Shown piece by piece: positions 1 to 7,764 of a stretch of 17,639 nucleotides of DNA (position 1 is the first letter of the stretch; every line of letters starts with the position of its first letter). The position numbers and the translations under genes are program-made. A model generated the notes under the pieces. The model did no database searches, was not told the origin of the DNA, and was given only the letters and a program-made list of their open reading frames with translations. The DNA is from Bacteriovoracaceae bacterium. GTDB lineage: Bacteria; Bdellovibrionota; Bacteriovoracia; Bacteriovoracales; Bacteriovoracaceae. The stretch covers positions 1 through 17,639 of the forward strand of contig SKIL01000229.1 of NCBI GenBank assembly GCA_007116425.1, given 5' to 3'.

Positions 1-273
1 ATGGCCGTTGTCTTTAAAACAGAGCAAGGTTTGGTTGGGCTCATGGTTTCATCCTTGGGCGAAATTCCTGAAGTACCAATTTCTTATATTCATACTACAT
101 CGGACCTCGGAAGTATTGAAAATTCATCTGTGGACTCCATTGTTCGACATGAGTCAAGTGAAGAGGATAAACCCTCAATGCTTTTGATTTTGAACACGAC
201 AAACCTTGTGAAAAATCTCTGTGAGGGGAAAACATTAGAAGTTTCTAGTCAGGAAAAGAAAAAAGCTGCTTAA
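1..273 (+). CDS. CheW-like domain protein, C-terminal part (5' end outside window)
   Basis: The 90 residues resemble the C-terminal half of a CheW-type coupling domain: a strand ending in GLVGLMVSSLGEIPEV (the usual G-L-hydrophobic-V-D-x-V pattern), a divergent middle, and a closing LLILNTTNLV strand like the LLLLD-hydrophobic-xL end of CheW. CheW domains are SH3-like scaffolds that link chemoreceptors to the kinase CheA. The ATG at base 1 falls inside the expected fold, so it is probably an internal Met and the gene is cut by the window edge. The domain could belong to a stand-alone CheW or to a larger CheW-containing protein; this cannot be told here. The TAA stop overlaps the stop of the convergent gene on the other strand. 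Confidence 0.6.
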   Translation: MAVVFKTEQGLVGLMVSSLGEIPEVPISYIHTTSDLGSIENSSVDSIVRHESSEEDKPSMLLILNTTNLVKNLCEGKTLEVSSQEKKKAA

Positions 274-1811
274 TTTCTAGAAAGTTGTAAATATCTTTGG
301 CCAAGCTCTATAAAGCGAGTGAGAATTGAGGTTTCTTCTCTGGTTAATTTTTCCTCGCCTCTGTTTTCTCTATAATCATGAGTGTTTAAAGAAAATGTTT
401 TATCAATATTATTCCAGAGGTTACTATAAGTAACTTTTGAGACGGATTGATCTGCGGGTTCGATTAATGTGATTAGTTCTTGCTTAAATTCGCTAAGAGC
501 ATAGGAGGTGATGATACTGTCAATGATGATTTTATCATTGACTGGGAACGACTCTTTAAAACCCCTTGTTTGAATCCCTGCTGATTGAAGTTTCAAAAGT
601 AAAGGGACTGTCTGGGAGAAGTTATTAGTGTCATTTGGAACACGAAATAATATATTGATATTTATTGAGGGCATTTCAATTTTTTTTCTAACTAGTGCAT
701 CGGCAATAATTGGAGTGAAGCCACTTGAAGTAATGAGATTTATATCCTCTTGTGCTTTTGCGATAAGCCCAAGAATGAAAAGGTCTGAAGATTCAGTATC
801 TGTAAGCCTTAATGTTGTTAGGCCATGCAGTGGGTATTTCTCTCGAAAAATAGTATGCGGATGTACATGACTAATTTTATTTTGATGGCGGTGAATAAAA
901 AGACCCGCCATAGGGCCCTTGATGTGAAAGAGACCACTATCTCCCTTTAAGAATAAACTAGGAGACTCACCCTTTATGTTAATAAAAATAAATGGAGGAG
1001 TATTTTTTGTCGCTATTATTTCGATATTTTCGAGATGCTTTTTACTTAGAGATTTTTCAATATTTTCTATATTTGAAAGTATTCTTACTTCATGTGGAAT
1101 AACTGTTCGGAGCTCGTTTAGAGAGATTCTTTCAAAAGAGTTTCCAGGGATAGGGCCAATACTGTCGATATAGTGATGGATAGTCTTAGAGTTAACCTTT
1201 GCCATAATATTTTGAGCAGTAATATATTCCGAAGTTATGAGTGAGTTTTTAAAAGTTCTATCGCCTTTAATGTTTGCAAGGTGATTTGCCGTATAGCTAA
1301 AGATGCTATCGAGCTGCGATGGTAATCTGAATGTCGGTCGTTGATTTGCAAATTTTTCCTCTGTGGTTGAACTTGGAAAATAGTTTTTTATGAGAGCATG
1401 TCTCCAACTCTCTATATTTGAAGCGTTACCAGAGTAGTAGTGATAGAGGTAGTTCTCCTTGGCCAAAACAAACTTTCTAAACATAATCATATAGAGTGCA
1501 TTTTCAAGCTTTTCAGGGGAAGGTGAAACAAATCGATAATAAACGATTGCTTTGAGTTCTTGATGAGAAATTATGGGATCAAGAGCTTTTATAAACTGTA
1601 GGGCTTCGTCCCTTTGTTCTTGAGGTAAGGAGTTGAGTCGTGAGTAGAATTGAATATCTTTTGGAATCTGTTTTTCAATATTATCAATATAAAATTTTAA
1701 TCTATTTTCTTGATTAAGTAGCTCTAGAGCTGGAACTTCATAATCACTCGACCTGACTTGATTCGAGGGTGCTATGTAAAAGAATAAACAAAGTATAATG
1801 AGCTTCTTCAT
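270..1811 (-). CDS. Secreted protein of unknown function, 513 aa
   Basis: The N-terminus has a Lys-Lys pair, a hydrophobic core (LIILCLFFYIA) and a polar stretch, which is a clear signal peptide, so the protein is probably periplasmic or exported. No family is recognised. The mature part is mixed helix and strand with a His-rich patch (HRHQNKISHVHPH, about residues 303-315) and several tyrosine/phenylalanine-rich segments. It starts 3 nt after the stop of the upstream membrane-anchored gene (TAA-ACT-ATG) and shows no good ribosome binding site, so translation is probably coupled to that gene. The two may work together at the envelope (inference). At the 3' end its TAA overlaps the stop of the CheW-like gene, leaving no room for a terminator between them. 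Confidence 0.75.
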   Translation of the reverse strand: MKKLIILCLFFYIAPSNQVRSSDYEVPALELLNQENRLKFYIDNIEKQIPKDIQFYSRLNSLPQEQRDEALQFIKALDPIISHQELKAIVYYRFVSPSPEKLENALYMIMFRKFVLAKENYLYHYYSGNASNIESWRHALIKNYFPSSTTEEKFANQRPTFRLPSQLDSIFSYTANHLANIKGDRTFKNSLITSEYITAQNIMAKVNSKTIHHYIDSIGPIPGNSFERISLNELRTVIPHEVRILSNIENIEKSLSKKHLENIEIIATKNTPPFIFINIKGESPSLFLKGDSGLFHIKGPMAGLFIHRHQNKISHVHPHTIFREKYPLHGLTTLRLTDTESSDLFILGLIAKAQEDINLITSSGFTPIIADALVRKKIEMPSININILFRVPNDTNNFSQTVPLLLKLQSAGIQTRGFKESFPVNDKIIIDSIITSYALSEFKQELITLIEPADQSVSKVTYSNLWNNIDKTFSLNTHDYRENRGEEKLTREETSILTRFIELGQRYLQLSRN

Positions 1812-1814
1812 AGT

Positions 1815-3149
1815 TTAAAAAGATTGAACGGGAAGAGGTGTGTAAAGACTTTGTGCCTGTGTTTCACCTAGCTCGGGGGCCAAAAAACTAGGGAATGGAG
1901 AAAAACTATCTATTCTAAAGGAACGAACTATATCGTACTTAAAAGTTTTTGAAAGCAGTTGTTCAATCGAGTTTTGAATATACCCTTGTTCTAAAGAGAA
2001 GTGTCCTTCTAGTCCCACTTCACTTCTTGATAAAGTTGTAAAAATCTTAGAGCTTTCTAAGTCTAAGCTATCATCGAATAGGTTATAAGTAAGGCTATCA
2101 ATTCTAGTGTAGTAGTTCTTATTATCAAGTTTGCCACGAATGCTTAAAAAACCAGATTGATGTTTCTCTCTTTCATCTTCTGTAAGTTGGAAAAATTCTT
2201 TTGATCCTTCAATCTGGTAAGGGATAATATGTCCGGGGGTCCAACTAAGAGTTTGCGCTCCTAAGTTGAGTCCCTGATCATCATGTGTTAGCTCCTGAAA
2301 GAGATCTACTGTGACATAAAACTCTCTAGAGCTTTTGTTTTGAAAGTGAGTTCTTTCTACCTTAAAACTTTTCTCGGATTCAGTTAGGTCATCTTTGCGA
2401 CGATGAAGATACAAGTCGAGTTCACTTTTATCGTTTATCTGATAAATCCTTCTATATCGAAGCCGAATATTTGAATCTAAGCTTTCGCTATGATTGAAAT
2501 AAAATGTAATAGCTCCGTGGACAAACTGATAAACTTCCGCTGTTCGAGGTAAAGTGTTCTCACTAATTCTTTCAGAGAGGGCGGTTGGGGCATTTTGTAA
2601 TCGGCTTATGGAGTTATAAAGCTCACCTGTGTGCAGATGCGACTGGTGTTTGTACTTTTTAAATAATGACGGTTGCTGCGGTCTTTGAATGAAGGTTGGA
2701 AATGTCTGAACTTCAATAATAAAATCTTCATAAAATTCGTCAGTATCATTTTTCGCCATAGACCTTGAGACTTGAGAGAAATGCTTTATCCCATCAAGAA
2801 GTGAATCTTGCTTAAAGAGCTGAGTATGAAGAAATTCTCTGACTTCTTCTTCCCATCCTTTTGGGCCAATGGTTTGAACTGAGAGGTCTTGATCTAAAAT
2901 TCCCCTAAATCTCTCTCTTGCAAAATAATCATTTAGTACTCGAGTTGAAAAAAGATAGCGTGACAATCCTTCTTGGTCTTTCTGTGCTTGTGGGTTTCTG
3001 ACGAGGGTATTTTTTAAATCTGCTTGCCAATAATTCTGAGGCCCAGTGCTTTGAGTTTTTTGATAATAAATATACGATCCAAGCCCAAAACTTGAGACAG
3101 CGACCAAAAAGAATGACAGTTTTGATAATCTATTTATTCTCACACTCAC
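1815..3149 (-). CDS. Membrane-anchored protein of unknown function, about 444 aa
   Basis: One hydrophobic segment near the N-terminus (LSFFLVAVSSFGLGSYIYY) preceded by Arg/Lys residues (RINRLSK) predicts a signal anchor with a large region outside the cytoplasm. The rest is charged and rich in Gln, Ser, Tyr and Phe, with an alternating pattern towards the end that could be beta-rich. No family is recognised. The reading frame stays open up to a TTG at 3218 that would overlap def by 22 nt. I prefer the GTG at 3149 because it puts the anchor about 10 residues from the start and has AGAAGG 12 nt upstream, but the TTG is also preceded by a GAGGA and cannot be excluded. It lies between def and the secreted 513-residue protein, probably in one transcript. 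Confidence 0.7.
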   Translation of the reverse strand: MSVRINRLSKLSFFLVAVSSFGLGSYIYYQKTQSTGPQNYWQADLKNTLVRNPQAQKDQEGLSRYLFSTRVLNDYFARERFRGILDQDLSVQTIGPKGWEEEVREFLHTQLFKQDSLLDGIKHFSQVSRSMAKNDTDEFYEDFIIEVQTFPTFIQRPQQPSLFKKYKHQSHLHTGELYNSISRLQNAPTALSERISENTLPRTAEVYQFVHGAITFYFNHSESLDSNIRLRYRRIYQINDKSELDLYLHRRKDDLTESEKSFKVERTHFQNKSSREFYVTVDLFQELTHDDQGLNLGAQTLSWTPGHIIPYQIEGSKEFFQLTEDEREKHQSGFLSIRGKLDNKNYYTRIDSLTYNLFDDSLDLESSKIFTTLSRSEVGLEGHFSLEQGYIQNSIEQLLSKTFKYDIVRSFRIDSFSPFPSFLAPELGETQAQSLYTPLPVQSF

Positions 3150-3196
3150 AGTAAAATTGTACCTTCTAAATGAATTGGAAGTAAAAAAATAATGTT

Positions 3197-3790
3197 TTAA
3201 TTCGGCGGTTCTACCCAAAACTTAAGATATTCCTCATTGAATGCTAACTTAGTTTTGTCTTGTATTCTGTCGATATAAATAACACCATGCAAGTGATCGA
3301 TTTCATGTTGAAATACCGTGGCCATAAATCCCTGAACTTCAATCTCATGCTCATTCGCCCACTGGTCAAAAAATCGTACTTTTATGTGTTTGGGCCTTTG
3401 GACTTCTCCTCGAAGTCCTGGTACTGAGAGGCAGCCTTCCCAGAAAAATTGGGTGTCTTTGGTTAAGTAGCTGATTTTTGGATTTATAACAGTCAGAAGC
3501 TTGTGCCCCTTAAAGCTAGGTAGCTGCATAGACTCTAAGAGCTCTTGAGAGTAGCGGCTTGAGGTCGGTCCCTGGCCTGGGTCGGCCTCAGGGACGCCAA
3601 TAATGGCCAGCTGGATGAGCTCACCAATTTGGGGGGCAGCAAGACCTATTCCCTCGTTGGCCTGCATGGTTTCATACATATCATCTATAAGTTTGAGTGT
3701 TTCTTCTGAGCTTATCTCATCAAGAGTCATTTCTCTTGATTTCTGTCTCAGAAGAGGGTGACCCATTCTCAATATCTCGCGAACTGCCAT
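3197..3790 (-). CDS. def: Peptide deformylase
   Basis: Removes the N-formyl group from the initiator methionine of nascent proteins, using a bound metal (usually Fe2+) in the cytoplasm. All three family motifs are present in the 197-residue product: GIGLAAPQ (47-54), EGCLS (118-122, metal ligand Cys120) and HEIDH (162-166, metal ligands His162 and His166, catalytic Glu163). It is longer than the usual ~170 residues, mostly because of extra sequence at about 68-95 (PEADPGQGPTSSRY and following). The ATG at 3790 is chosen because GGAG lies 6 nt before it and MAVREIL matches typical deformylase N-termini; an in-frame TTG at 3796 would abut the GGAG. The first gene of a probable operon with the two unknown envelope proteins downstream; fmt is not in the window. 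Confidence 0.97.
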   Translation of the reverse strand: MAVREILRMGHPLLRQKSREMTLDEISSEETLKLIDDMYETMQANEGIGLAAPQIGELIQLAIIGVPEADPGQGPTSSRYSQELLESMQLPSFKGHKLLTVINPKISYLTKDTQFFWEGCLSVPGLRGEVQRPKHIKVRFFDQWANEHEIEVQGFMATVFQHEIDHLHGVIYIDRIQDKTKLAFNEEYLKFWVEPPN

Positions 3791-3836
3791 AATCAACTCC
3801 AGGTTAATTTGAGCTTTCTCCTACTCATTTCTTATT

Positions 3837-3865
3837 ATTTTCTTTAAAATAAATTGATTGTTCAA
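3837..3865 (-). promoter_or_regulatory. Candidate sigma-70 promoter for def
   Basis: On the minus strand TTGAAC (3865-3860) is followed after 17 nt by GAAAAT (3842-3837), about 47 nt ahead of the def ATG. The -10 box is weak, but the region is the divergent gap between def and the phosphatase gene and is very AT-rich. Confidence 0.3.
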
Positions 3866-3908
3866 CTCATTAGACCGTGAAATCGGTGTATAAAGGCTTT
3901 TTTACTTG

Positions 3909-4415
3909 ATGAACACCGGCAACCTTTCAATAAAAATCTTATTTGTCTGCTTGGGTAATATTTGTCGTTCTCCAGCGGCAGAAGAAATTGCAAGAGTGAA
4001 GCTAAATCAGATGCTAGAAGGGCAGTCTTTGTTTATTGATTCGGCCGGGATTATTAATTTTCACGAAGGAAAGAGTGCTGACGCCAGAATGATTCATCAT
4101 GCTCGAGAAAGAGGTTACCATCTGAAGTCTGTTTCTCGTCCCGTTCAAATTGATGATTTTGAGCAGTTCGATTTTATTTTGGCGATGGATAATCGTAATT
4201 TTTTAGACTTAATAGAGCTTTGTCCTAGAGAGGAGTATCGAGCAAAAATAATGAAGCTCTGCTCTTTTATTTCAAGTGACTCAGATTTTTCCAAGTATAG
4301 TGAAGTGCCCGATCCTTACTATGGGGGAAGTGAAGGCTTTGAGTTGGTTATAGATATTTTGGAGAGTTCAATGAGCGGGCTTGGTCAGTTTATTCAGAAA
4401 AAAGGTTTATCTTGA
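3909..4415 (+). CDS. Low-molecular-weight protein tyrosine phosphatase family protein
   Basis: The 168-residue product carries the P-loop C-x5-R-S near the N-terminus (VCLGNICRSP; nucleophile Cys14, Arg20) and the general-acid loop DPYYGG (Asp135), the two hallmarks of the LMW-PTP fold. Such enzymes dephosphorylate protein tyrosines; in bacteria they often control tyrosine kinases of polysaccharide export, while the related arsenate reductases use the same fold. The tyrosine pair after DP favours a phosphatase. The ATG at 3909 is preferred over the adjacent TTG at 3906; only a weak AAAGG lies upstream. Its TGA overlaps the TTG start of greB by 4 nt, so the two are probably coupled. No kinase partner is visible, so the substrate is unknown. 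Confidence 0.9.
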   Translation: MNTGNLSIKILFVCLGNICRSPAAEEIARVKLNQMLEGQSLFIDSAGIINFHEGKSADARMIHHARERGYHLKSVSRPVQIDDFEQFDFILAMDNRNFLDLIELCPREEYRAKIMKLCSFISSDSDFSKYSEVPDPYYGGSEGFELVIDILESSMSGLGQFIQKKGLS

Positions 4416-4930
4416 AAAATTATATCACTCCAAAGGGGCTTAAACGACTTCAGGATGAATACGACTTTTTGGTTAAGCTCGATCGTCCCAAGACTGTTGA
4501 GGTCGTGAAGTGGGCGGCATCACTGGGAGATCGATCGGAGAATGCTGATTATCAATATGGAAAAAAACGTTTGCGCGAAATCGACAAGCGACTACGCTTC
4601 TTGTCTCAGAGATTAAAACTTGCAGAAGTCGTTGATCCTGTTGGGTTTAAGAGTCAAAAGATTCAGTTTGGGGCAACTGTAGAATTAGAAAGTATTGAGG
4701 GGGAGATTAGAACGGTTTCTATTGTGGGAGTTGATGAAAGCTCTCCTCGAGATGGCCGCGTAAGTTGGCAGTCACCACTTGGCAAATCTCTCATTGGAAA
4801 AGAAGTGGGAGATGACGTGTCTGTGCAGACCCCCAGTGGAGTTGTGGAGTACAGTATTTTGCAAATTAATTATTGTGATATTCGTCTTCCTGCTTGGGAA
4901 GCCCCTGAGTTAAAGGAGTTAAAATCATGA
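4412..4930 (+). CDS. greB: Transcription elongation factor GreB/GreA family
   Basis: Gre factors enter the secondary channel of RNA polymerase and stimulate cleavage of backtracked RNA. The 172-residue product has the coiled-coil N-terminal domain with the tip motif SLGDRSENADYQYGKKR (about 38-53; acidic Asp40 and Glu43 expected to act at the polymerase active site) and a C-terminal FKBP-like domain (about 80-155). The ADYQYGKKRLREID stretch is GreB-like rather than GreA-like. It starts at a TTG (4412) with AAGG 6 nt upstream, overlapping the phosphatase TGA as TTGA; no ATG in this frame would keep the N-terminal helix. About 16 residues (from DIRLPAW) extend beyond the usual end. The next gene overlaps by ATGA. 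Confidence 0.93.
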   Translation: MKNYITPKGLKRLQDEYDFLVKLDRPKTVEVVKWAASLGDRSENADYQYGKKRLREIDKRLRFLSQRLKLAEVVDPVGFKSQKIQFGATVELESIEGEIRTVSIVGVDESSPRDGRVSWQSPLGKSLIGKEVGDDVSVQTPSGVVEYSILQINYCDIRLPAWEAPELKELKS

Positions 4931-5310
4931 GAGTCGAGTGCCCTATTTCAATTGGTGAATTATTAGATAAACTGACGATCCTTGAAATTAAGGTTGAAAA
5001 AATTAAAGATGCTCACAAAAATCAACTTGTCAGCGAAGAGCGAGATGAGCTTTGGGGGAAGATTTTAAGCCTGGGCGTAGATGAGGCCTCTGAAAACTTT
5101 AGAAAAGATTTAAAGGCCGTCAATTTAGAGCTGTGGGAAATAGAGGATAAGATCAGAGACAAAGAATATCAGAAATCTTTTGATAAAGAATTTGTCGAAT
5201 TAGCGAGATCTGTATATCTTACCAATGATAGGCGATTTGAAATTAAGTCACAGATTAATGAGCATTTTGGGTCAAAGATACAAGAAGTAAAATCTTATAA
5301 AAAATATTAG
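4927..5310 (+). CDS. DUF6165-like small protein
   Basis: The 127-residue protein matches, from memory, the DUF6165 pattern: an N-terminal PISIGELLDKLTILEIK segment, a central ELWEIEDKIRDKE helix and ELARSVYLTNDRR followed by a helix near the C-terminus. Members are small, helical and soluble and are often found beside sugar or glycosyltransferase genes; their biochemical role is not known to me. It shows no signal peptide or membrane segment. The ATG at 4927 overlaps the greB stop (ATGA) and has AAAGGAG 8 nt upstream, so it should be co-translated with greB. The following methyltransferase gene starts 29 nt later. A link between DUF6165 and Gre factors is not something I recognise, so the coupling may simply reflect compact packing. 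Confidence 0.75.
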   Translation: MRVECPISIGELLDKLTILEIKVEKIKDAHKNQLVSEERDELWGKILSLGVDEASENFRKDLKAVNLELWEIEDKIRDKEYQKSFDKEFVELARSVYLTNDRRFEIKSQINEHFGSKIQEVKSYKKY

Positions 5311-5339
5311 AGAGTACCTAATCGAGACGGGATGGATTC

Positions 5340-6173
5340 ATGGTAAAGAAAAGAAACGGACAAGATCTTCCACTAGCAAGAAAGTATGAGCTGTATGAAC
5401 AAACGGTTCAAAATGTTGAGGCCGATATTGACTTCATAGAAAGTGAATATAAGAAATTAAAGTCAAGAGATGCTCGGACTTTGAGAGAGGACTTTGGTGG
5501 GACCGGTGCTCTCGCTTGTAAGTGGGTGGCCAGACATCCTGAAAATTTGGCCTGGGCCGTAGATCTTGATCCTGAACCGATACAATACGGACTTAAACGT
5601 CACTATGCTCTTCTCGATGATGAGCAACAAAAGCGTATGAAATATATTGAGGCCAATGTACTCGATGATATGGAATTTAAAACTGACATTGTGATTGCTT
5701 TCAATTTTTCATACTTTATTTTTAAAAAACGTAATCAACTTTTGAGTTATTTTAAGAAGGTTCGAGAGGGATTGAACGACGATGGTGTATTCTTTATTGA
5801 CCTTTTTGGTGGCACAGAGTGTCGTCAGGAGCTTGAGGAAGAGACGGAGTTTGACAACCATACTTATTATTGGGATTGCGATAAGTATAACGCCATTACA
5901 GATGAGGCCACTTATTATATTCACTTTAAAGATAATCGCACTGATGAAAAGTTTGAAAAGGTTTTTCATTACGATTGGAGAATGTGGAGTATGGCCGAAT
6001 TGCAAGATATTTTGTGGGATGCTGGATTTTCGGAAGTTCTTACCTATTGGGAAGAAGATGAGGAAGATGATGACGATGATGATGACAGCACAACAGGAAG
6101 TGGTCTGTTTTATCAGTCAAGAGAGGAAGACAATTGTGAGTCTTGGGTGACTTATATTGTTGCGAAAAAGTAA
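5340..6173 (+). CDS. Class I SAM-dependent methyltransferase
   Basis: The 277-residue protein has a Rossmann-type SAM-binding core: motif I as LREDFGGTGALA (48-59), the acidic residue after strand 2 in AVDLDPEP (73-80), the motif II/III region NVLDD (106-110), and a late GLNDDGVFFIDLFGG strand (144-158). The substrate cannot be told from the sequence. An aromatic-rich segment (HTYYWDCDKY, 174-183) could line the substrate pocket. Unusually, a run of 12 acidic residues (238-249, seven Asp in a row) interrupts the C-terminal part, and the final strand ESWVTYIVAKK follows it. The upstream GGGATGG is only a weak ribosome binding site. It ends one base before the stop of a convergent gene. Confidence 0.85.
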   Translation: MVKKRNGQDLPLARKYELYEQTVQNVEADIDFIESEYKKLKSRDARTLREDFGGTGALACKWVARHPENLAWAVDLDPEPIQYGLKRHYALLDDEQQKRMKYIEANVLDDMEFKTDIVIAFNFSYFIFKKRNQLLSYFKKVREGLNDDGVFFIDLFGGTECRQELEEETEFDNHTYYWDCDKYNAITDEATYYIHFKDNRTDEKFEKVFHYDWRMWSMAELQDILWDAGFSEVLTYWEEDEEDDDDDDDSTTGSGLFYQSREEDNCESWVTYIVAKK

Positions 6174-6174
6174 T

Positions 6175-6627
6175 TTAATTTTTAGAAAAATCATTTTGAA
6201 GAGAGATAAACTTAATATGTGAGTCTCTCTTTGAAAGTTCCTGGGCCAAAGCTCTCTCTTTGTCTTTATCAAGCTCAGAAATTACCAAAAGCTTACTTTG
6301 GATATCATTGTCCTTAAGCTGATTTTCTTTTAGGTCAACCAAACTATTTATTTCAGATGTAATACTTTGACCTTGTCCTACTTTTGAATCTTTTTGTGCC
6401 CTTAAATGAGCAATGAAAAAAGGTCTGTCAAACTGACTTGTTTCAACCAATTGAGGAAGTTTATTATCTTGCCCTTTAGATCGTGCATAAATTTTTGAAA
6501 ACTGACCGTTTGAGAGATAGTCAAGCTCAAGAAAGAAATCAGATTGTGGCGAGAGCTTTGATTCTGTTATCCAAAATACTCCTTTCACAGAGTGATCAAT
6601 ATTTTTTAGAAGGTTTAACTTTATCAT
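6175..6627 (-). CDS. Hypothetical protein coupled to nusB, 150 aa
   Basis: No family is recognised. The first ~85 residues alternate hydrophobic and polar residues and look beta-rich (GVFWITE, FFLELDYL, FFIAHLRAQ); the remainder is charged and probably helical (ENQLKDNDIQSKL, ELDKDKERALAQEL). There is no signal peptide or membrane segment, so it is probably cytoplasmic. Its ATG shares a base with the nusB stop (TAATG), which points to translational re-initiation and makes it the last gene of nrdR-nusB-this gene. The stop lies one base from the stop of the convergent methyltransferase gene. The tight link with nusB makes it a real gene, but it gives no firm clue to function. Confidence 0.75.
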   Translation of the reverse strand: MIKLNLLKNIDHSVKGVFWITESKLSPQSDFFLELDYLSNGQFSKIYARSKGQDNKLPQLVETSQFDRPFFIAHLRAQKDSKVGQGQSITSEINSLVDLKENQLKDNDIQSKLLVISELDKDKERALAQELSKRDSHIKFISLQNDFSKN

Positions 6628-7124
6628 TAGCTTTTTTTCGCCGATATTTTTTGAGAGATTGTATCTAAGACACCATTCACAAATGAGTAGGAGTCTTTTG
6701 TTCCATATTTTTTTGCCATTTGGACGGCCTCGTTAATAACAACCTTGGTTGGAACTTTTTCAAACTTAAGTTCATAAATACCAATCAACAAAATAGTGAG
6801 GTCAAGCTTATCAAGTCTTTCAATTGACCATTTAACAAGGGAAGCCTCGAGAAGTCCTTCGAGTTCACTATAGCTTCCCATAACACCATCAATTAATTTG
6901 TAGGCATAGTTCTTTGCTTGAAGCGGAAGCTGGTTATTTGGATGTTCTGTGTCTTGTTCTAGAAAGGTCGTATCAAAGTCATCTATTTCGCTCTGGCGCT
7001 CTTTTAAAAAATTTGGAGCGTTGACGTAGTTCTTTTTGTCGAGCTTAAATTCATCTAGCTGTAGGTGATAGAGATATTTAAGTGCATACTCTCTGGCAAA
7101 AGTATTATCGTTAGTGGAGCTCAC
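6627..7124 (-). CDS. nusB: Transcription antitermination factor NusB
   Basis: NusB with NusE (ribosomal protein S10) binds boxA in rRNA leader transcripts and supports antitermination. The C-terminal half is diagnostic: WSIERLDKLDLTILLIGIYEL (99-119) followed by VPTKVVINEAVQMAKKYG (124-141) and SYSFVNGVLD (145-154). The N-terminal RNA-binding helix is AREYALKYLYHLQLDEF (10-26). At 165 residues it exceeds the usual ~140 because of a polar insertion at about 28-65. It starts at a GTG (7124) preceded by AAAAGGA and overlaps nrdR by 14 nt. In myxobacteria and relatives rib genes often separate nrdR from nusB; here they are adjacent. Confidence 0.95.
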   Translation of the reverse strand: MSSTNDNTFAREYALKYLYHLQLDEFKLDKKNYVNAPNFLKERQSEIDDFDTTFLEQDTEHPNNQLPLQAKNYAYKLIDGVMGSYSELEGLLEASLVKWSIERLDKLDLTILLIGIYELKFEKVPTKVVINEAVQMAKKYGTKDSYSFVNGVLDTISQKISAKKS

Positions 7125-7629
7125 GCTGATCCTTTTGGTCCTTAATTGTCGTTAATTTTTTACTTTTGGTCTTTGGGCGAGTTTTATTTTGTTTCTGCAA
7201 ACTTTTGACAAAGTCCTCTATGTCACTATAGTCCCAATAAAATGAAGCAAATCGAACGTAACTGACAGGGTCAAGTTGATAGAGCCTTCTCATGACGATC
7301 TCACCCACATTCTCTGCGGAAATTTCAGTTTGATCAGACTCAGCGAGCTCTCTTTGAACCGACTCGATAACTCCTTCAAGCTGCGAAACCGCTATCGGCC
7401 TTTTTTGGCAGGCCTTTTTGAGTCCTCGCATAATTTTTTCAGGATCAAAATTCTCTCTCCTCCCGTCACTCTTGATAAGCATCGGCAGTTGAGGCTGAAA
7501 TCTTTCATAGGTGGTAAAACGGTGGGAGCAATCTGAGCATTGCCTCCTTCGACGTATCGAGTCTCCCTCAAGCAAAAGTCTTGAGTCAATAACTTTGGTG
7601 TCTGGATGATGGCATATGGGACAGTGCAA
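7111..7629 (-). CDS. nrdR: Transcriptional repressor NrdR
   Basis: NrdR senses ATP/dATP and represses ribonucleotide reductase genes. The 172-residue protein shows the N-terminal zinc ribbon (Cys3, Cys6, Cys31, Cys34 in CPIC and CSDC), the DSR and RRRRQC segments that contact DNA, and an ATP-cone domain (about 49-139) with PVSYVRFASFYWDY. The C-terminal ~28 residues are a Lys/Arg-rich, low-complexity tail (TRPKTKSKKLTTIK) beyond the family core. The start is a TTG at 7629, which gives the canonical MHCPIC N-terminus, with AGAGG 5 nt upstream. I saw no NrdR box upstream of any gene in the window, and no nrd genes are present. First gene of nrdR-nusB-unknown. Confidence 0.96.
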   Translation of the reverse strand: MHCPICHHPDTKVIDSRLLLEGDSIRRRRQCSDCSHRFTTYERFQPQLPMLIKSDGRRENFDPEKIMRGLKKACQKRPIAVSQLEGVIESVQRELAESDQTEISAENVGEIVMRRLYQLDPVSYVRFASFYWDYSDIEDFVKSLQKQNKTRPKTKSKKLTTIKDQKDQRELH

Positions 7630-7695
7630 TGTTACCTCTTTTAAAATTCTTATATTGATTTAACTGTGTTGCAAGTTTTTGACAAGATTGAATGC

Positions 7696-7725
7696 TTGAC
7701 GCGTTTATTTTTCACGTTTTATCGT
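7696..7725 (+). promoter_or_regulatory. Candidate promoter for the 25-residue membrane ORF
   Basis: TTGACG (7696-7701) and TATCGT (7720-7725) are separated by 18 nt, with the small ORF start 39 nt further on. A second TTGACA lies at 7679-7684 without a good -10 partner. No gene other than the small ORF lies downstream on this strand before the convergent end of glyA. Confidence 0.4.
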
Positions 7726-7764
7726 CTAAATACACACACGATTTAAACTAAAGAGGCATTTTCT

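Noticed and set aside
3889..3894. TATAAA as a -10 box for the phosphatase gene
   Set aside because: No -35 element at suitable distance and it would leave only about 8 nt of leader before the ATG.
5782..6150. 122-codon + strand frame inside the methyltransferase gene (and a 98-codon frame on the minus strand at 5709-6005)
   Set aside because: Both lie wholly within a gene with clear SAM-binding motifs, have low-complexity composition and no ribosome binding site; they are shadows.
7630..7764. NrdR box in the nrdR upstream region
   Set aside because: ACACACACG and AACTGTGTT are present but do not form the paired ACAC-N-GTGT palindrome spacing.
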